A stretch of 16,343 nucleotides of DNA from Desulfobacterales bacterium (GTDB lineage Bacteria; Desulfobacterota; Desulfobacteria; Desulfobacterales; Desulfosalsimonadaceae), in assembly GCA_029933295.1 (NCBI GenBank), contig JAOZOL010000030.1, positions 1 to 16,343 on the forward strand, written 5' to 3'. Below the pieces are notes generated by a model that was not told the origin of the DNA, ran no database searches, and saw only the letters and a program-made list of their open reading frames with translations. A program made the translations under genes and the position numbers. Positions 1 to 7,579 of this stretch are shown in pieces. Numbering within the stretch: position 1 is the stretch's first letter; every line of letters begins with the position of its first letter.

Positions 1-1
1 G

Positions 2-784
2 TCGCCGGTTACGGTAAATACGCTGTATAAAATGAAACAAAAAAATGAAAAGATTGTAGCTTTAACTGCTTATGATTATCCGTTTGCAAAAATTGCGGAT
101 GAAGCCGGAGTTCACATCATCCTGGTCGGTGACTCCCTGGGAATGGTAATCCAGGGCGCCATCAATACGCTGGGGGTGACCATGGATGAAATGGTCTACC
201 ATACGCGGATTGTAGCAAAAACAGCCCAACATGCCATGGTGGTTGCCGATATGCCGTTTATGTCGTATCAAACATCCATGACGGACGCCATCGCCAATGC
301 AGGTCGATTTTTAAAAGAATCCGGAGCAGCAGCGGTTAAGCTTGAAGGCGGCGCGGCTGTCAGCAAGACCATTAAAGCGATGTCTGAAATCGGAATACCG
401 GTTCAGGCGCATATCGGCCTCCTTCCGCAATCCGTCCATCAGATGGGCGGATACCGGGTACAACGGGATGAAGAGCGCCTGTTGGCTGATGCGTGTGAAG
501 TAGAATCGGCCGGGGCTTTCTCCGTGGTACTTGAAGGGATACCGGCGGACATATCTTTAAAAATCACACAAACAGTCTCCATACCCACCATCGGCATCGG
601 TGCAGGCCCTGATTGTGACGGGCAAATACTGGTTATCAACGATCTTTTAGGGATCAATGACAGGCATATTCCAAAATTTGTTAAACAATATACTTCCATC
701 AGACAACAGGCCGCCGAAGGGATCAAGGCTTATGTCTCCGATGTCCAGGATGGAATTTTCCCGTCCAGGGATCATTCATATTAA
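2..784 (+). CDS. panB: 3-methyl-2-oxobutanoate hydroxymethyltransferase (PanB), 5'-truncated by window edge
   Basis: PanB transfers a hydroxymethyl group from 5,10-methylene-tetrahydrofolate to alpha-ketoisovalerate, giving ketopantoate, the first committed step of pantothenate and CoA synthesis in the cytoplasm. Family blocks are intact. Numbered from the internal Met at 32, they are VGDSLGM (metal-binding Asp34), VADMPFMSY, VKLEGG (Lys103, Glu105), HIGLLPQS, the Glu in VLEGIP (Glu169) and IGIGAGPDCDGQ. The frame stays open to the left edge, and the residues before Met32 (VTVNTLYK) match the usual PanB N-terminus, where a VTV-type segment precedes the MK...KI(V) strand. The true start therefore lies outside the window, and ATG 32 is probably an internal methionine. 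The visible 250 residues from Met32 fall short of the usual ~265-280. The next gene follows after 18 bp. Family assignment is very secure; the start is not visible. Confidence 0.95.
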   Translation, partial: SPVTVNTLYKMKQKNEKIVALTAYDYPFAKIADEAGVHIILVGDSLGMVIQGAINTLGVTMDEMVYHTRIVAKTAQHAMVVADMPFMSYQTSMTDAIANAGRFLKESGAAAVKLEGGAAVSKTIKAMSEIGIPVQAHIGLLPQSVHQMGGYRVQRDEERLLADACEVESAGAFSVVLEGIPADISLKITQTVSIPTIGIGAGPDCDGQILVINDLLGINDRHIPKFVKQYTSIRQQAAEGIKAYVSDVQDGIFPSRDHSY

Positions 785-802
785 AATCAAGCCACTATTT
801 AG

Positions 803-3157
803 ATGAATAAAATTATTAATAAATATCCAGGCTCTGATACATTCCCCCTTGAAACCTATACTATTGAGCTCCCTTTTAACAGGCTCAAGCTGGGCGTTGA
901 CAACGTCCGCTATGACGTCCATATCAGCCCTGAATTTCATAAAAGAGCCCAACTCATCATTTTTGAGCTGATCATAAAACATGCCGAGGCGTCCGAGCCT
1001 TTTACGATTAATAAGCAATTCAACTGGTTTAAGGAAACGCCGTTGTTCAAACGGCTTTGTGCGGAAATTTTAACAAATGGCGTTAATCAGGCCAAATCCA
1101 AGCATGAAATTCAAATTGATTTTCTCGCCCAGGTAGCCCTGGTCAAGTTGCTCATCGAAGAAATTCAAAATCAATACGAAAAAGTCATTCAGCATTGTAA
1201 AACCGTTATTCGAAAGCAGGAAATTTCAGAACAAGTTGAAATAACATTAAAATTGCGGGAAGAAATGGCCTCCATCGTTCACCGGAAAAACCAGATACTT
1301 CAAAAGGTCGGAGCGGAACTTTTTGATTTTTTTATTGATGTCCAGAAAGATATGAATAAACTCCGGGTTTCAAATTTTGGCGAAGAAGCACGACTTCCGG
1401 AAGAACTTTTTTTAAATCCGATCCTTCATGTCACGAACCAGACAGATGGATTTTTCTTAAATGACAAATATGTATTACTCGGCCACCGCGTGGAAGATCC
1501 TGTTAATTATGATACCCTGCTCCATCTGCTTACCTCATTTTTAAGCCATCAATTAAATGAAAAATCAATGGATCAAAAATCGACGGCAAACCATCCCCCA
1601 ACGCATACCCCAACGCATACCATTGATTCCTTGAAAAAAAATATTCCCCCGGCAATTAAAAATATAAATGCCGCTTATGACTCCAGTATCGATAAATGGA
1701 TAAAACATACGGATAATATAGATAAATTGTTTGATTTTTTTCACACCAGAGATGTTTATAAAAAATTAATACATAATAATACAGACGAACAAACGGTTCG
1801 AAAAATTAAAACCAGGCTTAAAAACCAGAAAAAATTGTTCAATAAGTTTTTCAGGCAAATTGCCAGAGAAAAAATGATCGATGGTATTGTTGCTGCTTAC
1901 AAAATGAAACAGACCTTTGAACAATATTGTCCGCCCCTTTCACCCCAGGAATATTTACAATATCTTGTTGTTCCAAAAGCCAGAAAAAATACAATCCGAA
2001 AATTAAACCGGTTTAAAAAATATTACGGAAAAAAATTTCCCTTAAAACCGCTTAAAAAAACCATGAGAAGTGTCAGCAACACTAGTAAAAACGTCCAAAA
2101 AGCATTGGTGATCCGGTTTTTAAAAGATTTTTCAAAATATCACAGGGATCTGATGAATTTCAACCTCATCCGGGAAGCCGCAGACAGTATCAATCTCACC
2201 ACTGAGGATAAAATCATTAAACTGTCCAGGGAAAATCATACCCTCTATGAGTTCGTACTGTCTCACGAAAATATCGTCGACCAGAAATCAATCATCAACC
2301 ATGTGGTCATTAAAGCGGATATTCGAGGGTCTTCAGCTATCATTGAGGACATGAAAGAAAAAGATTTAAATCCGGCTTCCAGCTTCAGTCTTAATTTTTT
2401 TGAGCCCATCAGTAAAATCCTTTCTCAATACGGCGCCACCAAGGTGTTTATTGAAGGAGATGCCATTATTCTTACCATATATGAGCATGAAGGCATCCCT
2501 GAAAGATGGTACAGCGTTGCCAGGGCGTGCGGGCTTGCAATCAACATCCTTTTGATTGTTAAACGATACAATCGAAAAAACAAAAAAAACAATCTCCCCC
2601 GTCTTGATCTGGGGATCGGCATAGGGTACGCTAACGCCCCGCCGACGTTTTTTTATGACGGCGATAACCAGATCATGATATCTCCGGCTATTAATGTCGC
2701 CGATATTTTATCCGGATGTAACAGGCCCTTGCGGGAACAACTTTCCGAAGCCAACCTCCCGTTTAACATCTATGTTTTTAAACCCCCTGATGATCCTGAG
2801 GCAAAGCTTATATCCAGCTACGCAACGCTGCGCTATAACGTCCACGGAATCGAACTGGCTCCGGAAGGGTTTAAAAAACTTTACCGCGAAATTCATTTGA
2901 AAAAGATTGAAGGCGAAATTCCCGATGTCGGACCAGAGCCGTTGACTTTATATAGCGGTACATACCCGACAATTGCCGGAAATTATCAGCGACTGGTGAT
3001 CAGAGAGGCAGACATCCCGGAAATTTCTTTAAAAGACTTAAGCGTCATTGGTAATACCGGACAAAAATATTACGAAGTAATTACCAACCAGAAAATTTAT
3101 GACCACGTTAAACGCATCTTAAAGGACACACCAGACGCATTATCTGACTTAGGTTGA
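803..3157 (+). CDS. Uncharacterised protein with C-terminal class III adenylate/guanylate cyclase-homology domain
   Basis: A 784-residue protein with no signal peptide or membrane segment, so probably cytoplasmic. Residues 1-490 are mostly charged and helical, lysine-rich from about 270 to 450, and match no family I recognise. A PTHTPTHT linker lies at 266-273. Residues 495-660 resemble a class III nucleotide cyclase domain: VVIKADIRGSS (candidate metal Asp506), VFIEGDAIIL (candidate second metal Asp553), LDLGIGIGYA at 601-610, and SPAINVADIL at 627-636, which corresponds to the family's GDAVNVAARL. The asparagine (Asn631) is kept, but the catalytic arginine four residues later is Ile635. Activity is therefore uncertain, and the domain could be a nucleotide sensor or pseudo-cyclase. 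A tail of about 120 residues follows. No clear ribosome-binding site precedes ATG 803, which suggests translation coupled to panB, 18 bp upstream. The cyclase fold is fairly sure; the function is unknown. Confidence 0.72.
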   Translation: MNKIINKYPGSDTFPLETYTIELPFNRLKLGVDNVRYDVHISPEFHKRAQLIIFELIIKHAEASEPFTINKQFNWFKETPLFKRLCAEILTNGVNQAKSKHEIQIDFLAQVALVKLLIEEIQNQYEKVIQHCKTVIRKQEISEQVEITLKLREEMASIVHRKNQILQKVGAELFDFFIDVQKDMNKLRVSNFGEEARLPEELFLNPILHVTNQTDGFFLNDKYVLLGHRVEDPVNYDTLLHLLTSFLSHQLNEKSMDQKSTANHPPTHTPTHTIDSLKKNIPPAIKNINAAYDSSIDKWIKHTDNIDKLFDFFHTRDVYKKLIHNNTDEQTVRKIKTRLKNQKKLFNKFFRQIAREKMIDGIVAAYKMKQTFEQYCPPLSPQEYLQYLVVPKARKNTIRKLNRFKKYYGKKFPLKPLKKTMRSVSNTSKNVQKALVIRFLKDFSKYHRDLMNFNLIREAADSINLTTEDKIIKLSRENHTLYEFVLSHENIVDQKSIINHVVIKADIRGSSAIIEDMKEKDLNPASSFSLNFFEPISKILSQYGATKVFIEGDAIILTIYEHEGIPERWYSVARACGLAINILLIVKRYNRKNKKNNLPRLDLGIGIGYANAPPTFFYDGDNQIMISPAINVADILSGCNRPLREQLSEANLPFNIYVFKPPDDPEAKLISSYATLRYNVHGIELAPEGFKKLYREIHLKKIEGEIPDVGPEPLTLYSGTYPTIAGNYQRLVIREADIPEISLKDLSVIGNTGQKYYEVITNQKIYDHVKRILKDTPDALSDLG
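1596..1621 (+). repeat. Short 12-bp tandem repeat inside the cyclase-like gene
   Basis: The unit ccccaacgcata occurs twice head to tail, followed by cc (about 2.2 copies). Because 12 is a multiple of three, the frame is kept and the DNA encodes a PTHTPTHT stretch. It sits in the low-complexity linker between the N-terminal part and the lysine-rich central part of the protein. Copy-number change here would lengthen or shorten the linker by four residues without a frameshift. Confidence 0.7.
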
Positions 3158-3196
3158 TTTCAATTAATTCAGGTAATATTCAGGTAATAAAATCTC

Positions 3197-4066
3197 ATGC
3201 CTTTATCCAAGACATATCAATACTGCACCAAGTCATCACAGACGATACCTGCTGTCCTTTCTATTGCCGGCTCCGATCCTTCAGGCGGAGCCGGCATTCA
3301 GGCGGACTTAAAAACATTTGCTGCAACCGGGGTATACGGCGCATGCGTCATTACGGCATTGACCGCGCAAAATACCCTGACCGTATCTGCTTCCATGTCA
3401 ATACCGGCCCGGTTTGTTAAGCAGCAGCTCGATTCTGTGCTGTCAGATATCAAGATTGATATTATCAAGCTCGGCATGATCCCAAGCGGGGAAATCTGTG
3501 AAGCGATTTCATTCTGTTTAGGCGATTATCCGGTTGTCTGTGACCCGGTGATGGTCTCCACAAGCGGTTGTAACCTGATTGATGATCCGGCGATATCGGC
3601 GCTTATGACACATATCATTCCAAAATCCGATTTTATTACCCCCAACTATGATGAGTTAAAAATTTTAACCGGTTCTCCGGTCAGCGACGTAAAAAAAGCC
3701 GGATATGCATTGATGGAAAGGTTTGCGGCACTTCGCGGTATTGTTTTAAAAGGCGGGCATGTTGATGTGAATTCCAATACGGTGACGGATATCCTTTTAT
3801 ACAGAACAGATGACCGGATCAAAGAAATTATTGAAACAAATCCACGCCATCATACAAAAAATACCCACGGCACAGGATGCACCTTTGCATCAGCATTTGC
3901 CGCGTTTCTGGCAAAAGGTCATGATGCGCCCACATCGTTTTCAAAAGCGGTTTCCTTTACCAGCCGCCTTATCGATATATCAAAAGACACTTTCGTCGGA
4001 AAAGGAAACGGCCCGCTGATGCATCATGCATTGAGAACAGAAGACTGCTTGACGATTAGGTTGTAA
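3197..4066 (+). CDS. thiD: Hydroxymethylpyrimidine / phosphomethylpyrimidine kinase (ThiD)
   Basis: ThiD phosphorylates 4-amino-5-hydroxymethyl-2-methylpyrimidine and then its monophosphate, giving the pyrimidine diphosphate used by ThiE for thiamine phosphate synthesis. It is a cytoplasmic ribokinase-fold enzyme. The sequence shows IAGSDPSGGAGIQADLKTF (about 23-41), the CDPVMVSTSG segment (115-124), TPNYDEL, VLKGGH (183-188), the catalytic anion-hole motif HGTGCTFASA (224-233) and the family-typical C-terminal VGKGNGP (267-273). The 289 residues exceed the usual ~265 by an 18-residue N-terminal lead (MPLSKTYQY...). ATG 3197 has a weak AGG 12 nt upstream. No other ATG precedes the conserved core in frame, so a later start would need a non-ATG codon. 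There is no fused ThiE domain. It lies 39 bp after the cyclase-like gene, in the same direction as panB, giving a small vitamin-synthesis grouping. Confidence 0.94.
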   Translation: MPLSKTYQYCTKSSQTIPAVLSIAGSDPSGGAGIQADLKTFAATGVYGACVITALTAQNTLTVSASMSIPARFVKQQLDSVLSDIKIDIIKLGMIPSGEICEAISFCLGDYPVVCDPVMVSTSGCNLIDDPAISALMTHIIPKSDFITPNYDELKILTGSPVSDVKKAGYALMERFAALRGIVLKGGHVDVNSNTVTDILLYRTDDRIKEIIETNPRHHTKNTHGTGCTFASAFAAFLAKGHDAPTSFSKAVSFTSRLIDISKDTFVGKGNGPLMHHALRTEDCLTIRL

Positions 4067-4127
4067 CCGGATATAAAACATCACAATTAAAATTTTTAAC
4101 CGGAATATCATGTAACTATTTCTGATT

Positions 4128-6272
4128 ATGGATAATTCAATACTGCCGCGAACACACAACTCCAAATGGATATCAGGGCTATTTATTCTGCTTTTGATCA
4201 TTTCGGCAAGTTTTGTGTATTCAAACACTTTTCACAACTCTTTTGTCTATGATGATATCAATTTCATAACTAAAAATGATCCCCATGTTCATATGACGGT
4301 GTTTTCCTGGGAGAAAATCAAAGAAGCGGCTTTTGAGGGTCAACCCAGACATCGGTATTTGCCCAATATCAGTTTTGCCATTAACTATTATTTCGGCAAA
4401 GAAAATACCTTCGGGTATCATCTTTTTAATCTGGCCATTCACCTGATGACCGGTATTTTTCTGTTTTTCTTTTTTTTGTTAACACTTCGTATTTATTTTG
4501 AAAAAATTAAATCTCCGCCGCGATCTGAAGCCGGAGCATCAATATCTGTTTCTCCGGCAGTCATATCGTTTTTTGCTGTCCTGATCTGGCTGGTTCATCC
4601 GGTACAGACCAATGGGGTGACCTATGTCTGTCAAAGAATGGCCAGCATGGTGGCCATGTTTTATGTTCTGGCCATGCTGTTCTATGTGAAAGGACGGCTT
4701 GTTTTACTGGATGGCAAAACTAAAACCGCTGTTTTATTTTTTACAGGATGCATTATTACCGTATTCTGTGCTGTGGCAAGCAAAGAAAACGCCGGCGCTC
4801 TGCCGGTTTTTATTCTTCTCTATGAGTGGTTTTTCTTTGCCGATTTAAAGGATTTTCGATCCTACCGGGCATTGCCGTGGATTATTATCGGATTGGTTGT
4901 ATTTACCGGAATTGCCATTTATTTTTTAGGGGATGATCCCTTTCAGCGAATTCTCAATTCCTACAGCAGAAGAGAATTCACGCTCCCCCAGCGGGTGCTG
5001 ACCGAGTTCCGGGTGGTGGTCTATTATCTCAGTCTGATCGCTTTACCTTTTCCGGGAAGGTTGATTCTAGACCATGATTATCCGCTTTCATATTCATTTT
5101 TTGATCCAATGCCGACAATTTTCTGCATGGGTCTTCTCTTCGGCCTTGCCGTTCTTGCGTTTTATCTGGCAAAAAAAGAGCGTCTGATTTCTTTTTGTAT
5201 TTTCTGGTTTTTGGGAAATCTGGTTATTGAATCATCTGTCATCGGGATTGAAATCATTTACGAGCATCGGCTGTACCTGCCGTCCATGTTTGTATATTTG
5301 ATGATCACAATCATTGTTTTTCGGTTTTTTAAATCAAGATGGGCTCCCATCGGTCTGTTGACGGCAATTGCTGTGGTGCTGTCCCTGTTGGCCCATCAGC
5401 GTAATACGATATGGCAAAGCGATATTTCTTTCTGGACGGACAGTGTTAAAAAAGCACCTGATAAAGCCCGGCCATACCAAAATCTGGCATATTCTTATCA
5501 AATGGAAAAGGATTTTGATCACGCCCTTGTATATTATCAAAAATCCATAGACATCAAGCCGCATCCCGTGGTTTTTTTTAATATGGGACTGGCTTATTCA
5601 AAAAAGAGGCATTATTGCGAAGCCGTGGACGCCTATATAAATGCAATGAAATTAAACTATAATACGCCTCAGGCACATAGCAACCTTGCCATTGCAATGG
5701 CAAATATGGGAGAATTTCAGACAGCTATCAAGCATTTTAAACAGGCCGCTGCCATGAATCCTGATGACACCTCTGCTAAACGAAATCTGGCGTCCTTATT
5801 GAATTTTTTACGCAGATGTAAAAATCAGATTACATGCGTCCGGAACAGAATTCAGCAGCAGCCAGATAATGCGGCCCTGTATTTTAAACTGGGCATGCTT
5901 TACGAAAAACAAAAAAATCGCCAAGAAGCGATTAAAGCCTACAAAAAGGTTTTTGAAATGGTCGGCGAATCCGCCCGGAAAGTTTTTTTGCTGTCGTTAA
6001 ACAGACTGGCTGTTGTTTATTCAGTGACTGGCGAGACCGACCGTGCCATTGAGATGTTAAAAAAAGGTATCCGGCTTGTTCCTGATAATCCTCATTTTTA
6101 TTATCAGCTTGCCGGCGTATATGCAGGAAGCAATGATGGAGAGATGGCAATTGAATGGCTGGACAAGGCGGTTAAAAAAGGGTTTAATAACTGGGATCAG
6201 ATTAAATCTGATAAGCGGTTTGACAGAATTCGATATACACCATATTATCGAAACCTGAAAAAGCAATTCTGA
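4128..6272 (+). CDS. Membrane GT-C / TMTC-like protein with C-terminal TPR repeats (putative glycosyltransferase)
   Basis: A 714-residue protein. A hydrophobic helix at about 14-32 is followed by FVYDDINFI (39-47), placing an acidic Asp42-Asp43 pair in the first extracytoplasmic loop, as in GT-C fold lipid-linked sugar transferases. YLPN (77-80), GYHLFNLAIHL (96-106), WLVHPVQTNGVTY and EHRLYLPS (379-386) are blocks I associate with the TMTC/DUF1736-type family. About eight to ten further membrane segments run to about residue 422. Residues 447-700 hold tetratricopeptide repeats, for example A-Y-x3-G motifs near 484-511, 517-545, 584-611 and 654-682. The likely role is transfer of a sugar from a polyprenyl phosphate carrier to protein or glycan on the outer face of the inner membrane; donor and acceptor cannot be read. 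It starts 61 bp after thiD. The family is fairly sure, the activity inferred. Confidence 0.78.
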   Translation: MDNSILPRTHNSKWISGLFILLLIISASFVYSNTFHNSFVYDDINFITKNDPHVHMTVFSWEKIKEAAFEGQPRHRYLPNISFAINYYFGKENTFGYHLFNLAIHLMTGIFLFFFFLLTLRIYFEKIKSPPRSEAGASISVSPAVISFFAVLIWLVHPVQTNGVTYVCQRMASMVAMFYVLAMLFYVKGRLVLLDGKTKTAVLFFTGCIITVFCAVASKENAGALPVFILLYEWFFFADLKDFRSYRALPWIIIGLVVFTGIAIYFLGDDPFQRILNSYSRREFTLPQRVLTEFRVVVYYLSLIALPFPGRLILDHDYPLSYSFFDPMPTIFCMGLLFGLAVLAFYLAKKERLISFCIFWFLGNLVIESSVIGIEIIYEHRLYLPSMFVYLMITIIVFRFFKSRWAPIGLLTAIAVVLSLLAHQRNTIWQSDISFWTDSVKKAPDKARPYQNLAYSYQMEKDFDHALVYYQKSIDIKPHPVVFFNMGLAYSKKRHYCEAVDAYINAMKLNYNTPQAHSNLAIAMANMGEFQTAIKHFKQAAAMNPDDTSAKRNLASLLNFLRRCKNQITCVRNRIQQQPDNAALYFKLGMLYEKQKNRQEAIKAYKKVFEMVGESARKVFLLSLNRLAVVYSVTGETDRAIEMLKKGIRLVPDNPHFYYQLAGVYAGSNDGEMAIEWLDKAVKKGFNNWDQIKSDKRFDRIRYTPYYRNLKKQF

Positions 6273-6309
6273 GGTATGTTGCATATTCAATAATCTAAAA
6301 AACAATTAT

Positions 6310-6314
6310 AGGAG
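6310..6314 (+). promoter_or_regulatory. Ribosome-binding site of the THX gene
   Basis: AGGAG lies 8 nt before ATG 6323. It is one of the best Shine-Dalgarno sequences in the window, and it supports translation of the very short downstream frame. Confidence 0.8.
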
Positions 6315-6322
6315 CAGAAAAA

Positions 6323-6427
6323 ATGGGAAAAGGAGATATACGGACAAAACGCGGAAAAATCAGCAGAGGGACACACGGAAAGTCCCGACCCAAGAAGAAA
6401 AATCAAAAACAGGATAAAACCAGATAA
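6323..6427 (+). CDS. 30S ribosomal protein THX (34 aa)
   Basis: A 34-residue, strongly basic peptide beginning MGKGDIRTKRGKISRGTHGK and ending in a lysine-rich tail. The MGKGDxxTKRGKI...GT.G..RPKKK pattern is that of the small bacterial ribosomal protein THX (bTHX), which in Thermus sits in the head of the 30S subunit and stabilises it among several rRNA helices. The family is typically 25-45 residues, so the length is complete. A strong AGGAG precedes the ATG by 8 nt, and the frame closes with TAA at 6425-6427. It is far below usual ORF length cut-offs and easily missed. It starts 50 bp after the TPR protein gene, and the convergent HD-GYP gene ends 24 bp downstream. It may be cotranscribed with the preceding gene or have its own promoter; I could not identify a convincing one. 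Confidence 0.9.
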   Translation: MGKGDIRTKRGKISRGTHGKSRPKKKNQKQDKTR

Positions 6428-6435
6428 TTATATTT

Positions 6436-6474
6436 GAAATTTACGAAGCCGTTAATTCTTAACCGACGAATTTC
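6436..6474. terminator. Imperfect hairpin between convergent genes (possible bidirectional terminator)
   Basis: Outer arms GAAATT(ta)CG and CGAATTTC enclose inner arms GTTAA and TTAAC with a three-base TTC loop, with an unpaired internal loop between them. The element spans the 24-bp gap and the last codons of the - strand response regulator gene. It is AT-rich and has no clean U-tract on the + strand, so it is at best a weak terminator. Confidence 0.25.
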
Positions 6475-7579
6475 GAAGAGGATAAATCGCTGAATATTTT
6501 TCCGGATTGTTTCTCTCTTCTTCGATCAAATCATCATCATTGATGGGGGTTGGAGTTGGTGGGTATTCTTTAGACAAAATGTCAGCTCCACTTAAAAAGG
6601 AGTCAACAACGGCTTTGTCAAACAGACTGCCTTTCTGATTTTTGATTTCATTTAAAGCAGACTCAATGGGCAATGCTGGTCGATAAGGGCGATGGGCGCT
6701 GATGGCTTCGATCACATCTGCAACCGCCATAATTTTTGCCTCAAGCAGAATGTCCTTACCGGTCAACCCACGGGGATAACCGCTGCCGTCGATTCGTTCA
6801 TGGTGCTGGTAAACGATATCTGCGATGGGCCATGGGAACGGTATGTTTTTTAAAATTTTATATCCGACCAGGGGATGCATTTTGATCAGTTCCCACTCCG
6901 CCTTAAGCAGTTTCCCGGGACGATTGAGAAGTGATACAGGTATCCTGATTTTTCCGATATCATGAAGCAGGCCGGATATCCGGATGGATTCAACCTGGTC
7001 GTCGGGCAGTCCCATCTGGATCGCAATATCACATGCGAACTGGGAAACACGATGCTGATGACCGGCTGTATAGGGATCGCGCGTTTCCGCCATTAGCGCC
7101 ATTCCGCAGACCGTTGCGTTAAACATTTCCTGAAGCTGGGCGGTTTTATCTTTCACCTGCTCTTCTAAAATAACATTCTGTTTGTTTAAGGACTCCTTCA
7201 TTTTTTTGATAGACATATGGGTAGAAACACGCGCTTTTACCTCTGCCGCCTTAAACGGCTTGGTAATGTAGTCAACCGCACCCATGTCAAACCCCTGGGC
7301 GATATATTTTGAATCACTCAAAGCGGTGATGAAGATGATCTCAATATCATTAAACCGTTGATCTGATTTCAAAATTTTACAGACTTCAAAGCCGTCCATT
7401 TCCGGCATCATCACATCTAATAAAATAAGGTCCGGCTTATTTTTCTCAAGATACTCAAATGCCTTTGCCCCGTTTTTGGCGACGCCGAAACGGTAATCAC
7501 CTTTTAAAATATCCAGCAACAGGTCGATATTAATGGAATTATCGTCAACAACAAGAATTGTGGGTTTGTCGGTTTTCAT
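6452..7579 (-). CDS. Response regulator with HD-GYP domain (RpfG-type cyclic di-GMP phosphodiesterase)
   Basis: A 375-residue cytoplasmic two-component output protein. The receiver domain spans about 7-118 with acidic pair Asp12/Asp13, phospho-acceptor Asp55 in ILLDVMMPEMDG, Thr85 and Lys107 (TKPF). A coiled linker (about 120-152) leads to an HD-GYP domain at 155-335, with HRVSQ, LLHDIGKI (His206-Asp207), MHPLVGY, HHERIDGSGYPRGL (GSGYP at 265-269) and a DVIEAISAHRPYRP block. All metal-binding HD-GYP motifs look intact, so hydrolysis of cyclic di-GMP to pGpG or GMP is expected, switched by receiver phosphorylation. A polar proline-rich tail (about 340-375) follows. The ATG overlaps the stop codon of the upstream kinase gene (ATGA), and a GGGAG sits 11 nt before it. 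The overlap argues strongly that the kinase is its partner. Family call is secure; in vivo activity is inferred. Confidence 0.93.
   Translation of the reverse strand: MKTDKPTILVVDDNSINIDLLLDILKGDYRFGVAKNGAKAFEYLEKNKPDLILLDVMMPEMDGFEVCKILKSDQRFNDIEIIFITALSDSKYIAQGFDMGAVDYITKPFKAAEVKARVSTHMSIKKMKESLNKQNVILEEQVKDKTAQLQEMFNATVCGMALMAETRDPYTAGHQHRVSQFACDIAIQMGLPDDQVESIRISGLLHDIGKIRIPVSLLNRPGKLLKAEWELIKMHPLVGYKILKNIPFPWPIADIVYQHHERIDGSGYPRGLTGKDILLEAKIMAVADVIEAISAHRPYRPALPIESALNEIKNQKGSLFDKAVVDSFLSGADILSKEYPPTPTPINDDDLIEEERNNPEKYSAIYPLRNSSVKN

Noticed and set aside
32..34. ATG 32 as the true start of panB
   Set aside because: The codons before it stay open to the window edge and read like the normal PanB N-terminus, so the gene most likely starts outside the window.
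3154..3420. An open frame overlapping the start of thiD in another phase
   Set aside because: It overlaps the conserved ThiD core on the same strand, has no recognisable family pattern and has a cysteine/arginine-rich composition typical of an out-of-frame shadow.
4063..4112. Repeated AACCGGATAT / AACCGGAATAT between thiD and the membrane protein gene
   Set aside because: The two copies are short and imperfect, form no terminator-like hairpin with a T-tract, and do not match a known operator.
6279..6310. A possible sigma-70 promoter (TTGCAT ... ATTATA) before the THX gene
   Set aside because: The spacing of about 20 bp and poor -10 match are no better than chance in AT-rich sequence.
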